Below are positions 36,341 to 44,771 of a stretch of DNA of 64,000 nucleotides, in pieces; position 1 is the first letter of the stretch, and each line of letters starts with the position of its first letter. A program made the position numbers and the translations under genes. Below the pieces are notes generated by a model. The model was not told the DNA's origin, made no database searches, and worked only from the letters and a program-made list of their open reading frames with translations. Source of the DNA: Streptomyces rapamycinicus NRRL 5491 (GTDB taxonomy: Bacteria > Actinomycetota > Actinomycetes > Streptomycetales > Streptomycetaceae). The DNA lies in the NCBI RefSeq assembly GCF_024298965.1, contig NZ_CP085193.1:9734001-9798000 (forward strand). Direction: 5' to 3'.

Positions 36341-37294
36341 ATGCTGACTCCGCCGCAGCTTCAGGCGATATGCGAGGTGGTCGCCGCAGGCTCGTTCCGT
36401 ACGGCCGCCCGGCGCCTCGGCTACACCCCCTCCGCCGTCTCCCAGCAGATCTCCACCGTCGAGCGCGCCCTGGGCGTCCCGCTCTTCGAGCGCTCACCGC
36501 GCAGCGTGCGTCCCACCGCGGCCGGGCTCCAGCTCGCCCTGCGCGCGGGACGGCTGCTGGCCGACCTGTCGGCGACGGAGAACGAGATGCGCGCCTACGC
36601 CGCGGCCCAGCGAGGGCGACTGCGGCTGGGCAGCTTCTGGTCCGCGGGGTTCCGGCTGGTGCCGACGGTGCTGACGGGGTTCCTCCGCGACCGGCCCGAG
36701 GTCGACGTCCGCTACGAGGAAGGCGACCCGCAGGTCACCGTGGACGCGGTGCTGGAGGGGCGGCTGGACCTCGCCGTGACCTTCGAGTACGGCGTGGTAC
36801 CGCACAGCTGGCCCGAGGGCCTGGAACACACGCTGGTACGGGAAGAGCCGCTCTACCTCCTCCTCCCCTCGGACCACCCCCTCGCCGGACGGCCGCGCAT
36901 CCGCCTCGCCGACCTGCGGGACGAGCGCTGGATCAGCTACCACGAGGACACCGACGCCGCTCACTGCCTGCGCCACATCTGCGCGGCCGGCGGCTTCCTG
37001 CCCGAGGTGCTCTTCCGTACGAACGACTACAACCTGCCATACGAACTGGTCCGGCAGGGCCTGGGCGTGGCGATCGCACCGGAACTCGCCGTCGTGGACA
37101 CCCCCACCTCACCCGACGCGTCCGGCACCCGCCTCGTCCGGCTCACCGGCTCCACCCACACCCGTCGGGTCTATGCCACCCGGCGTACCACCGACCCCAA
37201 CCCCTTCCTCCCCCAGGCCATCAACCTCCTGCACGCCGCCGCGGCCGCCCTGCCCGAGCGGGACGAAGGCGAGCGCCCGGTGGTCACCGGCTGA
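36341..37294 (+). CDS. LysR-family transcriptional regulator
   Basis: Regulator of 317 residues. The N-terminal winged HTH (about 1-60) shows SFRTAARRLGYTPSAVSQQI and the expected FERSPRSVRPTAAG. The C-terminal part is a two-subdomain periplasmic-binding-protein fold that senses a co-inducer. The ATG at 36341 is preferred over TTG at 36338. Divergent placement suggests control of the ABC importer and the DAO-type oxidoreductase, with the imported amino acid or its product as co-inducer (inference). Confidence 0.93.
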   Translation: MLTPPQLQAICEVVAAGSFRTAARRLGYTPSAVSQQISTVERALGVPLFERSPRSVRPTAAGLQLALRAGRLLADLSATENEMRAYAAAQRGRLRLGSFWSAGFRLVPTVLTGFLRDRPEVDVRYEEGDPQVTVDAVLEGRLDLAVTFEYGVVPHSWPEGLEHTLVREEPLYLLLPSDHPLAGRPRIRLADLRDERWISYHEDTDAAHCLRHICAAGGFLPEVLFRTNDYNLPYELVRQGLGVAIAPELAVVDTPTSPDASGTRLVRLTGSTHTRRVYATRRTTDPNPFLPQAINLLHAAAAALPERDEGERPVVTG

Positions 37295-37318
37295 ACAGCG
37301 GTGCGTCGGCGGCGATAC

Positions 37319-37338
37319 GTCCGGGACATGTCCCGGAC
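37319..37338. repeat. Perfect 20-bp palindrome
   Basis: GTCCGGGACA is followed directly by its reverse complement TGTCCCGGAC. It lies 25 bp after the LysR stop. With no loop and no T-run it looks more like a dimeric protein-binding site than a terminator. Confidence 0.6.
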
Positions 37339-37517
37339 AGCGAATCGCCGCGGCATCCGGGAGCGCGTCGTCAGGTTCGCGCATCCTGGCGGTGACGCCA
37401 GGCGTATTCTTCATCGCGGCAAGGGGGCAGGGGTGGATCAGGGCTGGGCAGCGGTGGTAGCCGAAGCACTTCGTGCCGCCACAACCAAGACGTTGGAGTC
37501 GCCGCGCTGCCGCACCG

Positions 37518-38216
37518 CTACGACAGGCTCGCGATGATGTCGGCGACGGTCTCCGGCCGTGACAGGAACGGGTGGTGGCCCGCCTCCACCTCGATGACCT
37601 TGTCCGCGCGGCGGGAGAATTCGCGTTGTGCCGCCGCCGAGGTGCCCCGGTCATCAGTGCACACCACGTACGTCGTGGGCAGGTCATGCCACGCCGCTGC
37701 CCGTACGGGCTGCTGGGTCACGGCCAGCGTCTGCCGGACCAGAAGGGTCGTTGCGTGGCGGGCGATGTCCGGCGGGCAGTCCTGGGCGAAGGTCTCGGCG
37801 AACAGCTCGGGTCGGGCGCCGAACGTGCCGCCGTCGGGGTCGAAGTCCAGGAACGGTGGCGGCGTATCGGCGCCGAACGTCAACAGCGACTCGCCGGGCT
37901 GGGGCAGGTAGCTCGACACCAACGCCAGGTGACGCACTGTCTCGACGCCCACCGCCGCCTCGGCGGCGACGATGCCGCCGTAGCTGTGCGCCACGACCAC
38001 GGTCGGCTCGTCTCCCTCGGTCAGGACAGCGCGCACCGCGGCGACGTCCTCGGGCAGCCCGGGACCCCGCGGTCCGGCCGGCCGCTCGCCCTCGCCGCAG
38101 CTCGGCAGCGCTGGGGCGACGCTGCTGATGCCACGCTTGTGCAGGGCCGCGGCGGCCAGGTGCCACCACCACGATCCGTCGCGAACGCACGCCCCGTGCA
38201 CAAAGACAACACGCAT
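37518..38216 (-). CDS. Alpha/beta hydrolase (esterase-like)
   Basis: Protein of 232 residues. FVHGACVRDGSWWW forms the oxyanion region, the nucleophile elbow is AHSYGG (Ser near residue 79), and the catalytic His lies in EAGHHPFLSRPE near the C-terminus. It resembles the plant methyl-esterase/salicylate-binding-like hydrolases frequent in actinomycetes. It is divergent from a TetR gene that probably represses it. Confidence 0.9.
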   Translation of the reverse strand: MRVVFVHGACVRDGSWWWHLAAAALHKRGISSVAPALPSCGEGERPAGPRGPGLPEDVAAVRAVLTEGDEPTVVVAHSYGGIVAAEAAVGVETVRHLALVSSYLPQPGESLLTFGADTPPPFLDFDPDGGTFGARPELFAETFAQDCPPDIARHATTLLVRQTLAVTQQPVRAAAWHDLPTTYVVCTDDRGTSAAAQREFSRRADKVIEVEAGHHPFLSRPETVADIIASLS

Positions 38217-38262
38217 CTCTTCCTCCTCGATTCGGACTCCCGATCGCTTGACTCGATGGTAG

Positions 38263-38280
38263 ACGTACCGTCAGTTACGT
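38263..38280. promoter_or_regulatory. Putative TetR operator
   Basis: ACGTA (38263-38267) and TACGT (38276-38280) form a small inverted repeat 15 bp before the TetR start, in the 78-bp divergent region. The symmetry is short, so this is tentative. Confidence 0.3.
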
Positions 38281-38294
38281 GAAAAAGTGAGGCG

Positions 38295-38942
38295 ATGGGA
38301 CGGCATAAACAGCCCGAGATCCGCGACCGGATTCTCGACGCCTGCGTCGACCACGCGCTCGCGCACGGGCTGCCCGACCGCCTCGAGCCGTTCGCGGTGG
38401 CGTCACGCACCTCGACCCGGATGCTGATCTACCACTTCGGGACCCGGGACGCGCTGCTGCGGGAAACTCTGAGAAGGGCGCGGCGGCGCCAGCGCGACTT
38501 TTTCGGCGAACTGGTCTCCCCGCGACCGGACGAGCCCTATCTGAGTACTCTGCGACGGGCCTGGCGAGTCATGACCGGTCCCGACGGCCGCCCGTACCTC
38601 AGCATGTTCGGCAAGCTCCGCGAGGATGCTGAGCAACAGCTGTGGCCGGGCTTTCGTGGCGAGGCCACCACGGACTGGCTGCGACCGCTCGAGGACGGCA
38701 TGCGAAGCATCGGCCGGCCCGAACTCGGCACCCTCGTGCTCGCGGTCGTCCGTGGTCTCATCATGGATATCGAGGCCACGGGTGATGTGTCACGAGCCGA
38801 TCAGGCATTCGACGACTTCCTGGCCGTGCTCGCTCCCGCCGCCGTCCGGGCTGGGCCCCGGATCCCCGGCCAGGACGCCGGCCGCGAAGTGGATACGGCC
38901 GCAGGGCCAGGGGACGAGGGTCAGGCGCGGTCCGCATGGTGA
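38295..38942 (+). CDS. TetR-family regulator
   Basis: Protein of 215 residues. An HTH occupies about 10-55 (ILDACVDHALAHGLPDRLEPFAVASRTSTRMLIYHFGTRDAL in order), followed by an all-helical ligand domain. The C-terminal 30 residues are low-complexity. It is divergent from the alpha/beta hydrolase gene, which is its likely target. Confidence 0.88.
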   Translation: MGRHKQPEIRDRILDACVDHALAHGLPDRLEPFAVASRTSTRMLIYHFGTRDALLRETLRRARRRQRDFFGELVSPRPDEPYLSTLRRAWRVMTGPDGRPYLSMFGKLREDAEQQLWPGFRGEATTDWLRPLEDGMRSIGRPELGTLVLAVVRGLIMDIEATGDVSRADQAFDDFLAVLAPAAVRAGPRIPGQDAGREVDTAAGPGDEGQARSAW

Positions 38943-39042
38943 GGCGCCCGGAGCCGGCACTTGACGGCCGCGGTTCGCGCAGCCGCATGCCCTCGAACAT
39001 CTCGGCATCGTCCGCGTGCGCCGTCACCGGGCGCGCCGGGAA

Positions 39043-39840
39043 TCATCCGCGGGTGCGGGTGGCAGCGACGGCCAGGGTCGCGTACCGCATGCGGAAACTG
39101 CCGCCGTGGGTGTCGATCGCGTCGCCCATGTCGGCCAGGAGTTCGTCGCGTCTGCCGGACGGGAGCCGGGTGTAGGCGCTCAGTGTGGGAAGGACGTCGA
39201 GCCATTCGTCGCGGGTGTAGGTGCGCTCCCAGTCGAAGCGCAGGAACTCCGGTTCGGCGAAGCCACCCGCTTCCCGGATGTTGTCGCCGGCTTTGGTCAC
39301 GCTCCTGGTGCAGGACTCGAATGTCGAGGTGGAATTCTTGAGGAGCGTCGTGTTTTCGGGGAACATGCGTCGGTTGATCTCGAGGAACGCCTGGGCGAGT
39401 TCTCTAGGGGTTTCACTGGCGTTCCAGAAGATCGTGAGTCGGCCGCCGGGGCGCAGGGCGGTCGCTGCCTTCGCCGCGCCGGCCAGCGGGTCAATCCAGT
39501 GCCAGGTCCGGCCCGCCACGACGGCGTCGAACAAGCGGCCGGCGGGGTCCCAGGCCTCAAAGGTGGACACCTCGACGTCGAGCCCGCGCGAGCGGGCGTA
39601 TGTGGCCGAGCGCTCGTCGGGTTCGACGCCGAGGACTTGGCAGCCGGTCTCCTGCAAGAGGCGGGCGACGACGCCGGTACCGCAGCCGACGTCGACCGCG
39701 GTGGCCGGAGCGGAGCTGGTGATGGCCTCGATCAGGGCCGGGGGAAAGCTCGTGCGGGCGCGGTCATAGCGCTCGGCGTCGGCGCCGTAGGACTCGGCCA
39801 TCTCGCGGTGCTGGTGGAACATGCCGCTCGAAGTGGACAT
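39043..39840 (-). CDS. Class I SAM-dependent methyltransferase
   Basis: Protein of 265 residues. The SAM motif I is VDVGCGTGVVARLL, motif II ends LGVEPD, and GRTWHWID and LRPGGRLTIFW match Methyltransf_11/UbiE-like enzymes. It would methylate a small molecule; the substrate is unknown. The ATG at 39838-39840 is used, with a GTG two codons upstream as alternative. No strong Shine-Dalgarno is seen. Confidence 0.88.
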   Translation of the reverse strand: MSTSSGMFHQHREMAESYGADAERYDRARTSFPPALIEAITSSAPATAVDVGCGTGVVARLLQETGCQVLGVEPDERSATYARSRGLDVEVSTFEAWDPAGRLFDAVVAGRTWHWIDPLAGAAKAATALRPGGRLTIFWNASETPRELAQAFLEINRRMFPENTTLLKNSTSTFESCTRSVTKAGDNIREAGGFAEPEFLRFDWERTYTRDEWLDVLPTLSAYTRLPSGRRDELLADMGDAIDTHGGSFRMRYATLAVAATRTRG

Positions 39841-39946
39841 GCGCACACGCTAAGGGCCGCATGCGCACCGGTCAACGGCGACGATCTCGTTCTGCCCGTC
39901 GGTACCGTCCAGCCGGAACGGGCGGGGAAGGCCCCGCCGGCGGGGC

Positions 39947-40723
39947 TCACTTGAGGAATTCGGCCGCCCGCTCGCCCCATGTGCGGAGGTCGGCGCGGGT
40001 CTCGGACACGTGCAGGGTCGAGCCGGGGATCGCGGCGGCGAGCTGCTCCGACTGGGACACCGGGTGGCCCGGGTCGCCGGCCCAGGCGAGGATCAGCGTC
40101 GGCTGGGTGATCCGCGCGATGGTGTCCCGCGGCGGCAGGTCGCTGATGCCCGCCCCGAGCAGGACGGCCGGAAGCCATTCGGCCGTGACGTCCGGGGTGG
40201 GCGGAAAGCCCTCCACCTCCGCGAAGATGGTCGGCACCGGGGCCTTCGCCAGGACCTTGGCCAGGGCCTCCACCCCCTTCTGCTGTGCGTAGTCCGCCAG
40301 TTGCCGGTACACATCGCCCTGCGCGGCTCGTGTCTCCCAAGCCGTCGGAGGCGCGGTGAGGACGAGCCGGTCGAAGAGCTCCGGATCGGTCGTCACGGCG
40401 TGCAGCAGCCCTCCGGTGCCCATCGAGCAGCCGATCGCCGAGACGGGCTCCGCCGGGGAGAAGTGCCGGGCGAGCTCGACCATGTCCGCGCCGAGCGACT
40501 TCCACGAGTAGTCGGCCGGGTCGCCGGTCCCTTCGGACTCGCCGTGGCCACGGGCGTCGTAGGAGATGAGGCGGCGGCCCGCGGAGGTCACCACGGAATA
40601 GTCGGTCAGGTTCGCCCGCCGTTCGGAGGCCCGGCTGCCGCACAGTCCATGGGCGGAGAGGACGACCGGGCCTGAGCCCTCGTCGGAATAGGCGAAGCGG
40701 ATTCCCCGCAGACTTACCGTCAC
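39947..40723 (-). CDS. Alpha/beta hydrolase, possibly lacking catalytic His
   Basis: Protein of 258 residues. The fold markers are clear: SAHGLCGSR oxyanion loop, YDARGHGES, nucleophile elbow GCSMGTGG, and an acidic residue in LAWAGDPGHP. The segment where the catalytic His normally follows (LHVSETRADLRTWGERAAEF) has no GH motif, so either the His of LHV is used or the protein is catalytically altered. It stands alone between the methyltransferase and the P450. Confidence 0.85.
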   Translation of the reverse strand: MTVSLRGIRFAYSDEGSGPVVLSAHGLCGSRASERRANLTDYSVVTSAGRRLISYDARGHGESEGTGDPADYSWKSLGADMVELARHFSPAEPVSAIGCSMGTGGLLHAVTTDPELFDRLVLTAPPTAWETRAAQGDVYRQLADYAQQKGVEALAKVLAKAPVPTIFAEVEGFPPTPDVTAEWLPAVLLGAGISDLPPRDTIARITQPTLILAWAGDPGHPVSQSEQLAAAIPGSTLHVSETRADLRTWGERAAEFLK

Positions 40724-40887
40724 TGTTCTGCCTTTCGAGTGTCGGCCACCCCCGTCGAGGATGATCCTAGAGCGCAGTGAGAAAGGCGCCTATGTCGGAG
40801 AACGACCGGGCGCCGCAGGCAGCGTATACAGTGCAGTCGCGACAGATGTGATCATCATCGGCCAGGTAGCAAGGAGGCTCATCCCCC

Positions 40888-42159
40888 GTGAAAGCCACCC
40901 CGCGGAGCACCAACCTGCAGCGGCCGATCCCACCGGAGATCTTCGAGCGCAACGGCTGCCCCTTCGACCCGCCCGCCGCCATGAAGGCCTTACACGACCG
41001 GGGCCCGGTGACCCGGATCGACCTGCTCAACGGTGCCCACGCCTGGATCGTCTCCGGCTACGAGGAAGTGCGCGCCGTACTCGGCGACGCCCGCTTCAGC
41101 TCCGACCGCCTGCGCTACCCGAGCACATTGAGCATGTCGCCCGAGGAAGTGGCCGACCGCCAGGCCCAGCCGGGCGGGCAGTGTCCTGCCGCCCCGCAGG
41201 AGCGCAAGGACGGCATGTTCATCTTCATGGACGCGCCCCAGCACCCGCGGCTGCGGCGGCTGTTGTCCGGCCAGTTCACCGTCAAGCGCATGAAACACCT
41301 GGAAGACCACGTCCGCGACGTCGCGGTGCAGCTCATCGACGTGATGCGCGCCGACGGCACGCAGGCCGACCTGGTCAAGGCCTTCGCGCTGCCACTCCCG
41401 TCGCTGGTGATCTGCGAACTGCTGGGCGTCGACTACGCAGACCGCACCGAGTTCCACCACAGCACCGCGGTCGCCCTGGACCTGTCACGCCCCAGCGAAG
41501 AACGCCGGCAGGCCAGTGGCGAGTTGCGTCAGTTCATGGCCAAGCTGGTGGTCGCCAAACGCAGTCACCCGGGCGACGACATCATCTCGGGGCTGATCCA
41601 CGACCACTACGACCCACCGCTGACCGACCGGCAGTTGGTCGACATGGCCACCACCCTGCTCAGCGCCGGCCACGAGACCACCGCCAACATGCTCGGCCTG
41701 AGCGCCTTCGCCCTGCTGGAGAACCCCGACCAACTCGCCTGCGTACGCGACGACCCGGCGGTGCTGGACAACGGCGTCGAAGAACTGCTGCGCTACCTGT
41801 CGGTCTTCCACAATGGCCCGACACGGTTCGCCACCGAGGACCTGACCGTCGGCGACGTCACCATCCCGGCCGGCGACACCGTCGTCATGGCCGTACCGGT
41901 CGCCAACCGCGACGAGCAGCGCTGGTCCGAGCCCGACCGTCTCGACCTCACCCGCCCCCGAACGTCCCACCTCGCCTTCGGCCACGGCGCCCACCTGTGT
42001 CTGGGCCAGCAACTCGCCCGGGTCGAACTGCGCACGGGCCTCGCAGAGTTGATCACCCGGCTGCCCGGGCTCCGGCTCACGACCCCGGCGAGCGAGATCC
42101 CCCTGCGCGAGCAAATGGTCGTCTACGGCGTTCACTCGCTGCCCGTCGCCTGGGACTGA
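40888..42159 (+). CDS. Cytochrome P450
   Basis: Soluble bacterial P450 of 423 residues. I-helix AGHETT (260-265) carries the acid-alcohol pair, ExxR is EELLR (298-302), and the heme loop FGHGAHLCLG (364-373) has the Cys ligand at 371. It would hydroxylate or epoxidise a substrate using ferredoxin electrons; no ferredoxin gene is seen nearby. GTG start with AAGGAGG ten bases upstream. Its position beside the PKS genes suggests a tailoring step. Confidence 0.93.
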   Translation: MKATPRSTNLQRPIPPEIFERNGCPFDPPAAMKALHDRGPVTRIDLLNGAHAWIVSGYEEVRAVLGDARFSSDRLRYPSTLSMSPEEVADRQAQPGGQCPAAPQERKDGMFIFMDAPQHPRLRRLLSGQFTVKRMKHLEDHVRDVAVQLIDVMRADGTQADLVKAFALPLPSLVICELLGVDYADRTEFHHSTAVALDLSRPSEERRQASGELRQFMAKLVVAKRSHPGDDIISGLIHDHYDPPLTDRQLVDMATTLLSAGHETTANMLGLSAFALLENPDQLACVRDDPAVLDNGVEELLRYLSVFHNGPTRFATEDLTVGDVTIPAGDTVVMAVPVANRDEQRWSEPDRLDLTRPRTSHLAFGHGAHLCLGQQLARVELRTGLAELITRLPGLRLTTPASEIPLREQMVVYGVHSLPVAWD

Positions 42160-42219
42160 CGGCACCACCGACGACCTGTGCCACGGGGCCCGGCCCGTCG
42201 GTCCAGGGCGGAGCGGATG

Positions 42220-43623
42220 TCAACGCTCGGCCGAGGTTCGGTCGGTGAGTTCTCGGATTGATCCGAGCGTCTCGATGCGCTGCACCAGGCCGATGATTTC
42301 GTCGGCGCGGTCGGCGCCGAGGATGGGGCCGACGAGGCCGGCGAACTTGGCTGTCAGAGTCTCCCACTGGCGGGGCAGCTCGTTGTCGGGCTTGACGGCC
42401 AGCGCGTTGACGCGCGCCTGCAGTTCCTCGCCGTTGGTGAGTCGTACCCGGACCTCGGTCGGCATGGTTATGTTGCGGACATGCGTGACCGGCGTGACCC
42501 GGACGCGACCGCGGAGGGCGACCATGGCGGGGTCCTGGATCCTCTCGTCGGTCAACGCGGAGGGTCCCGTCGCGGTTCCCGCGAGGGCCAGCGCCGCGCC
42601 GTAGCGGATGCTGAACATCCCTTCGACGCTGGTCCGGGGTTCCGCGATGTCGCACACCTCCAGGTGCTGCGCGGAGACGAACACCTCGGCTTCGTCGACA
42701 TCGTCGGCGGAGAACGCGTGCTGCTCCCGAAGGAACTGGAAGCCGTCGATCGCGGAGTGCGTGGCGCCGCACAGCGCGTGCGGCTTGAACACGAGCCACT
42801 CGACGGCCAGCCGTTGGCGCAGCGACGTTCCCGGGCCCGTCGGGTTGAAGTCCGCGGGCCCGTTGTTGTGCGTGGCGGCGAACCCCTGCGGCGCCTCAAG
42901 AATGGTGGTGTCCCCGGTGTAGCCCGCTTCCGCCAGCCGGGCCGACAGGATTCCGACCGCTGCCGCGTTCCCGACGTTCAGGTGTTTCGACATCGTCCCG
43001 AAGCTCGCCCGTAAGCCCGACGCCTGGGTTCCGGCGATCCCCAACGCGTGCCGCAGCCGCGGCGGATCCAGCTCGAGAAGGCGGCCCGCGCCCATCGCCG
43101 CGCCGAATGCGCCGAAGGTGCTGCTGCCGTGGTAGCCGCGGTCGTACGAGGCGTTGCCGCACGCGGCGGCGACCATCTTTCTGGCCTCGTAGCCGGCGAG
43201 CATCCCCTGGATGGTCGTCGGCCCGTCCTTGTCCAGCTCCTCGGCCAGGGCGAACACCGCGGGAAGGACGACGGCCGACGGGTGGCCGCCGATGCTCATG
43301 TCGTCGTAGTCCAGCGCGTGAGCGGCGACGCCGCCCGCCAGCGCCGCCTGTCGCGCCGTCAGCCGGTGTGGAGTGCCGATCACTTGGGCCGTGGGGCTGC
43401 CGCCTTCGGCCGTCAGGAGCTGTTGGATCGCGCGGGCTGACGGCTCCTGCGCCCCGGCGATGCTGACCCCGAGCCAGTCGAGCACGGCGTGCCGCGTTCG
43501 CTCGATCACCCGCTCCGTCAGCTTCCGCGATGAGATCTTGCTGACCTCGGACACCAGGTGCTCGGTGTAACCGGTTTCGGTCTCCGAGGGGGCGGAGGCC
43601 GTGGTCACTGTCCGGCCGGTCAT
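42220..43623 (-). CDS. MmgE/PrpD-family protein
   Basis: Protein of 467 residues from the start used here. Family features include HALDYDDMSIGGHPSAVVLPA, HGSSTFGAFGAAM and the substrate-site region KPHALCGATHSAIDGF. The family contains 2-methylcitrate dehydratase and cis-aconitate decarboxylase, enzymes acting on tricarboxylic acids, plus related secondary-metabolism members. The ATG at 43621-43623 or the GTG three codons upstream may start it; a longer in-frame N-terminus is also open. It is convergent with the P450 and divergent from the stand-alone ACP. No propionate-catabolism partners (PrpB, PrpC) are nearby, so a biosynthetic role is likely (inference). Confidence 0.88.
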   Translation of the reverse strand: MTGRTVTTASAPSETETGYTEHLVSEVSKISSRKLTERVIERTRHAVLDWLGVSIAGAQEPSARAIQQLLTAEGGSPTAQVIGTPHRLTARQAALAGGVAAHALDYDDMSIGGHPSAVVLPAVFALAEELDKDGPTTIQGMLAGYEARKMVAAACGNASYDRGYHGSSTFGAFGAAMGAGRLLELDPPRLRHALGIAGTQASGLRASFGTMSKHLNVGNAAAVGILSARLAEAGYTGDTTILEAPQGFAATHNNGPADFNPTGPGTSLRQRLAVEWLVFKPHALCGATHSAIDGFQFLREQHAFSADDVDEAEVFVSAQHLEVCDIAEPRTSVEGMFSIRYGAALALAGTATGPSALTDERIQDPAMVALRGRVRVTPVTHVRNITMPTEVRVRLTNGEELQARVNALAVKPDNELPRQWETLTAKFAGLVGPILGADRADEIIGLVQRIETLGSIRELTDRTSAER

Positions 43624-43731
43624 GGCTTCCACTCTCTGTCGCTCCGCTCTGCCCGGTGGGCTCGTCTCGCGCCGGCCGCTCGCCGTGGTGGAGATACCAA
43701 CAACTGCGCATACAGTGAGTAATTTAAGCAT

Positions 43732-43868
43732 GTGTTACGCTTGCGCCGCCCAGCCGGGGATGTGCTCCGCGCGGCTCGACGCGAAGCCGCGTTACGGAGC
43801 TCGGGAGTGTCACGCATCCACGACGTACTGATCCATGACGTACTGATCGACAAGCGTCTGCGTAACAC
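43732..43868. promoter_or_regulatory. Divergent control region with paired sites
   Basis: GTGTTACGC at 43732-43740 is repeated inverted as GCGTAACAC at 43860-43868, one upstream of the PrpD-type gene and one just upstream of the ACP gene. Between them GACGTACTGATC occurs twice in tandem (43822-43833, 43837-43848), period 15 bp. AT-rich stretches (AATTTAAGC) suggest promoters. Confidence 0.5.
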
Positions 43869-43881
43869 CTAAGGGGACGGA

Positions 43882-44169
43882 ATGGAAGCGCGTACCGCTA
43901 CCCTCACCGAAATCCGCAACTGGTTGACGGATTACCTCGCCGCGAAGCTGGAGCGCTCGCCCGAGGAGATGGACACCACCGAGAACCTCATGCATTCCGG
44001 AGTGGACTCGCTGACGATGGTCGCGCTCGGTCTGAGCATCGAGGAGACCTTCCAGTTCGAGATCGAGCCGGACTTCTTCAGCCGTTTTTCCACCATCGAC
44101 GAGGTGGCCAAGGCGGTGCACGACCGGGTGCACTCCTCCGCTCAGGAGGCAGGCGGCGACGCCGTGTGA
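43882..44169 (+). CDS. Stand-alone acyl/peptidyl carrier protein
   Basis: Carrier protein of 95 residues, acidic and helical. The 4'-phosphopantetheine attachment site is Ser43 in GVDSL. AAGGGGA lies upstream of the ATG. It is not fused to an enzyme, so it could carry a starter or extender unit, or an intermediate for the PrpD-type protein or P450, for the large PKS 600 bp downstream. Confidence 0.92.
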   Translation: MEARTATLTEIRNWLTDYLAAKLERSPEEMDTTENLMHSGVDSLTMVALGLSIEETFQFEIEPDFFSRFSTIDEVAKAVHDRVHSSAQEAGGDAV

Positions 44170-44771
44170 GCGTCGGCCGCCGTTGAGGTGGCGGGTGACG
44201 CCGCCGAGGGCACCGCGATGCCCCGTCGCCATCGTGAAGTGCTCCAACAGGCCTCCCGGTACGTCCTGATCCAGTGATCGTGGACCATCCTGAGCCGGTA
44301 GATCACCAGTGTTATATGGACCACATTGCTTGTCGATCAACCGGTCGATACGGTGCGTTCATGGTCCAGTTAAGTGAGGATTTGGATGGTTGCCGAGTCG
44401 CGCCGTCCACTTCGGTGAACCGGCCCCGTGCCGCTGCCGCCGACCTCGGTGGCACCGGCGTCATCGTGGCAACCACCCTGGCCCAGCACGGTCCAACCGC
44501 GTCGCGGTACGAGGGATCCATGCTGGAGCAGCCCGGTGTCGGAGTGCGGTCGAGATTGCTCGACCCCGGATGGAGTCGTCCACGCCGACGCCCGCATCAG
44601 ATCGGCAACCACCTTCTCCGCCCCTGATTCCGAGCGCCGATTCCACCGAGGCATGCTCAGATCCCCGGCTCGTAGCGACGTCCTGGGTGAATTGATTCGA
44701 TGCCGGCCGTAGGTACGGCGATCGTCCCGGCAGTCCCGCCAACGCTCTGACACACAGGACAAGGTCGCGCT
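44170..44771 (+). promoter_or_regulatory. PKS upstream region with TGGACCA sites
   Basis: About 600 bp without a convincing gene. TGGACCA occurs at 44281-44287 and 44317-44323 and inverted as TGGTCCA at 44362-44368. The region between is AT-richer (GTGTTATATGG), suiting a promoter. Open frames here lack starts with Shine-Dalgarno sites or known motifs. Confidence 0.45.

Noticed and set aside
37301..37537. Possible 78-codon gene after LysR
   Set aside because: Begins ahead of the palindrome, runs into the antisense of the hydrolase gene, and has no recognisable motif.
44274..44627. Possible 117-codon gene upstream of the PKS
   Set aside because: No Shine-Dalgarno, no motif, and it covers the repeated TGGACCA sites and probable promoter.
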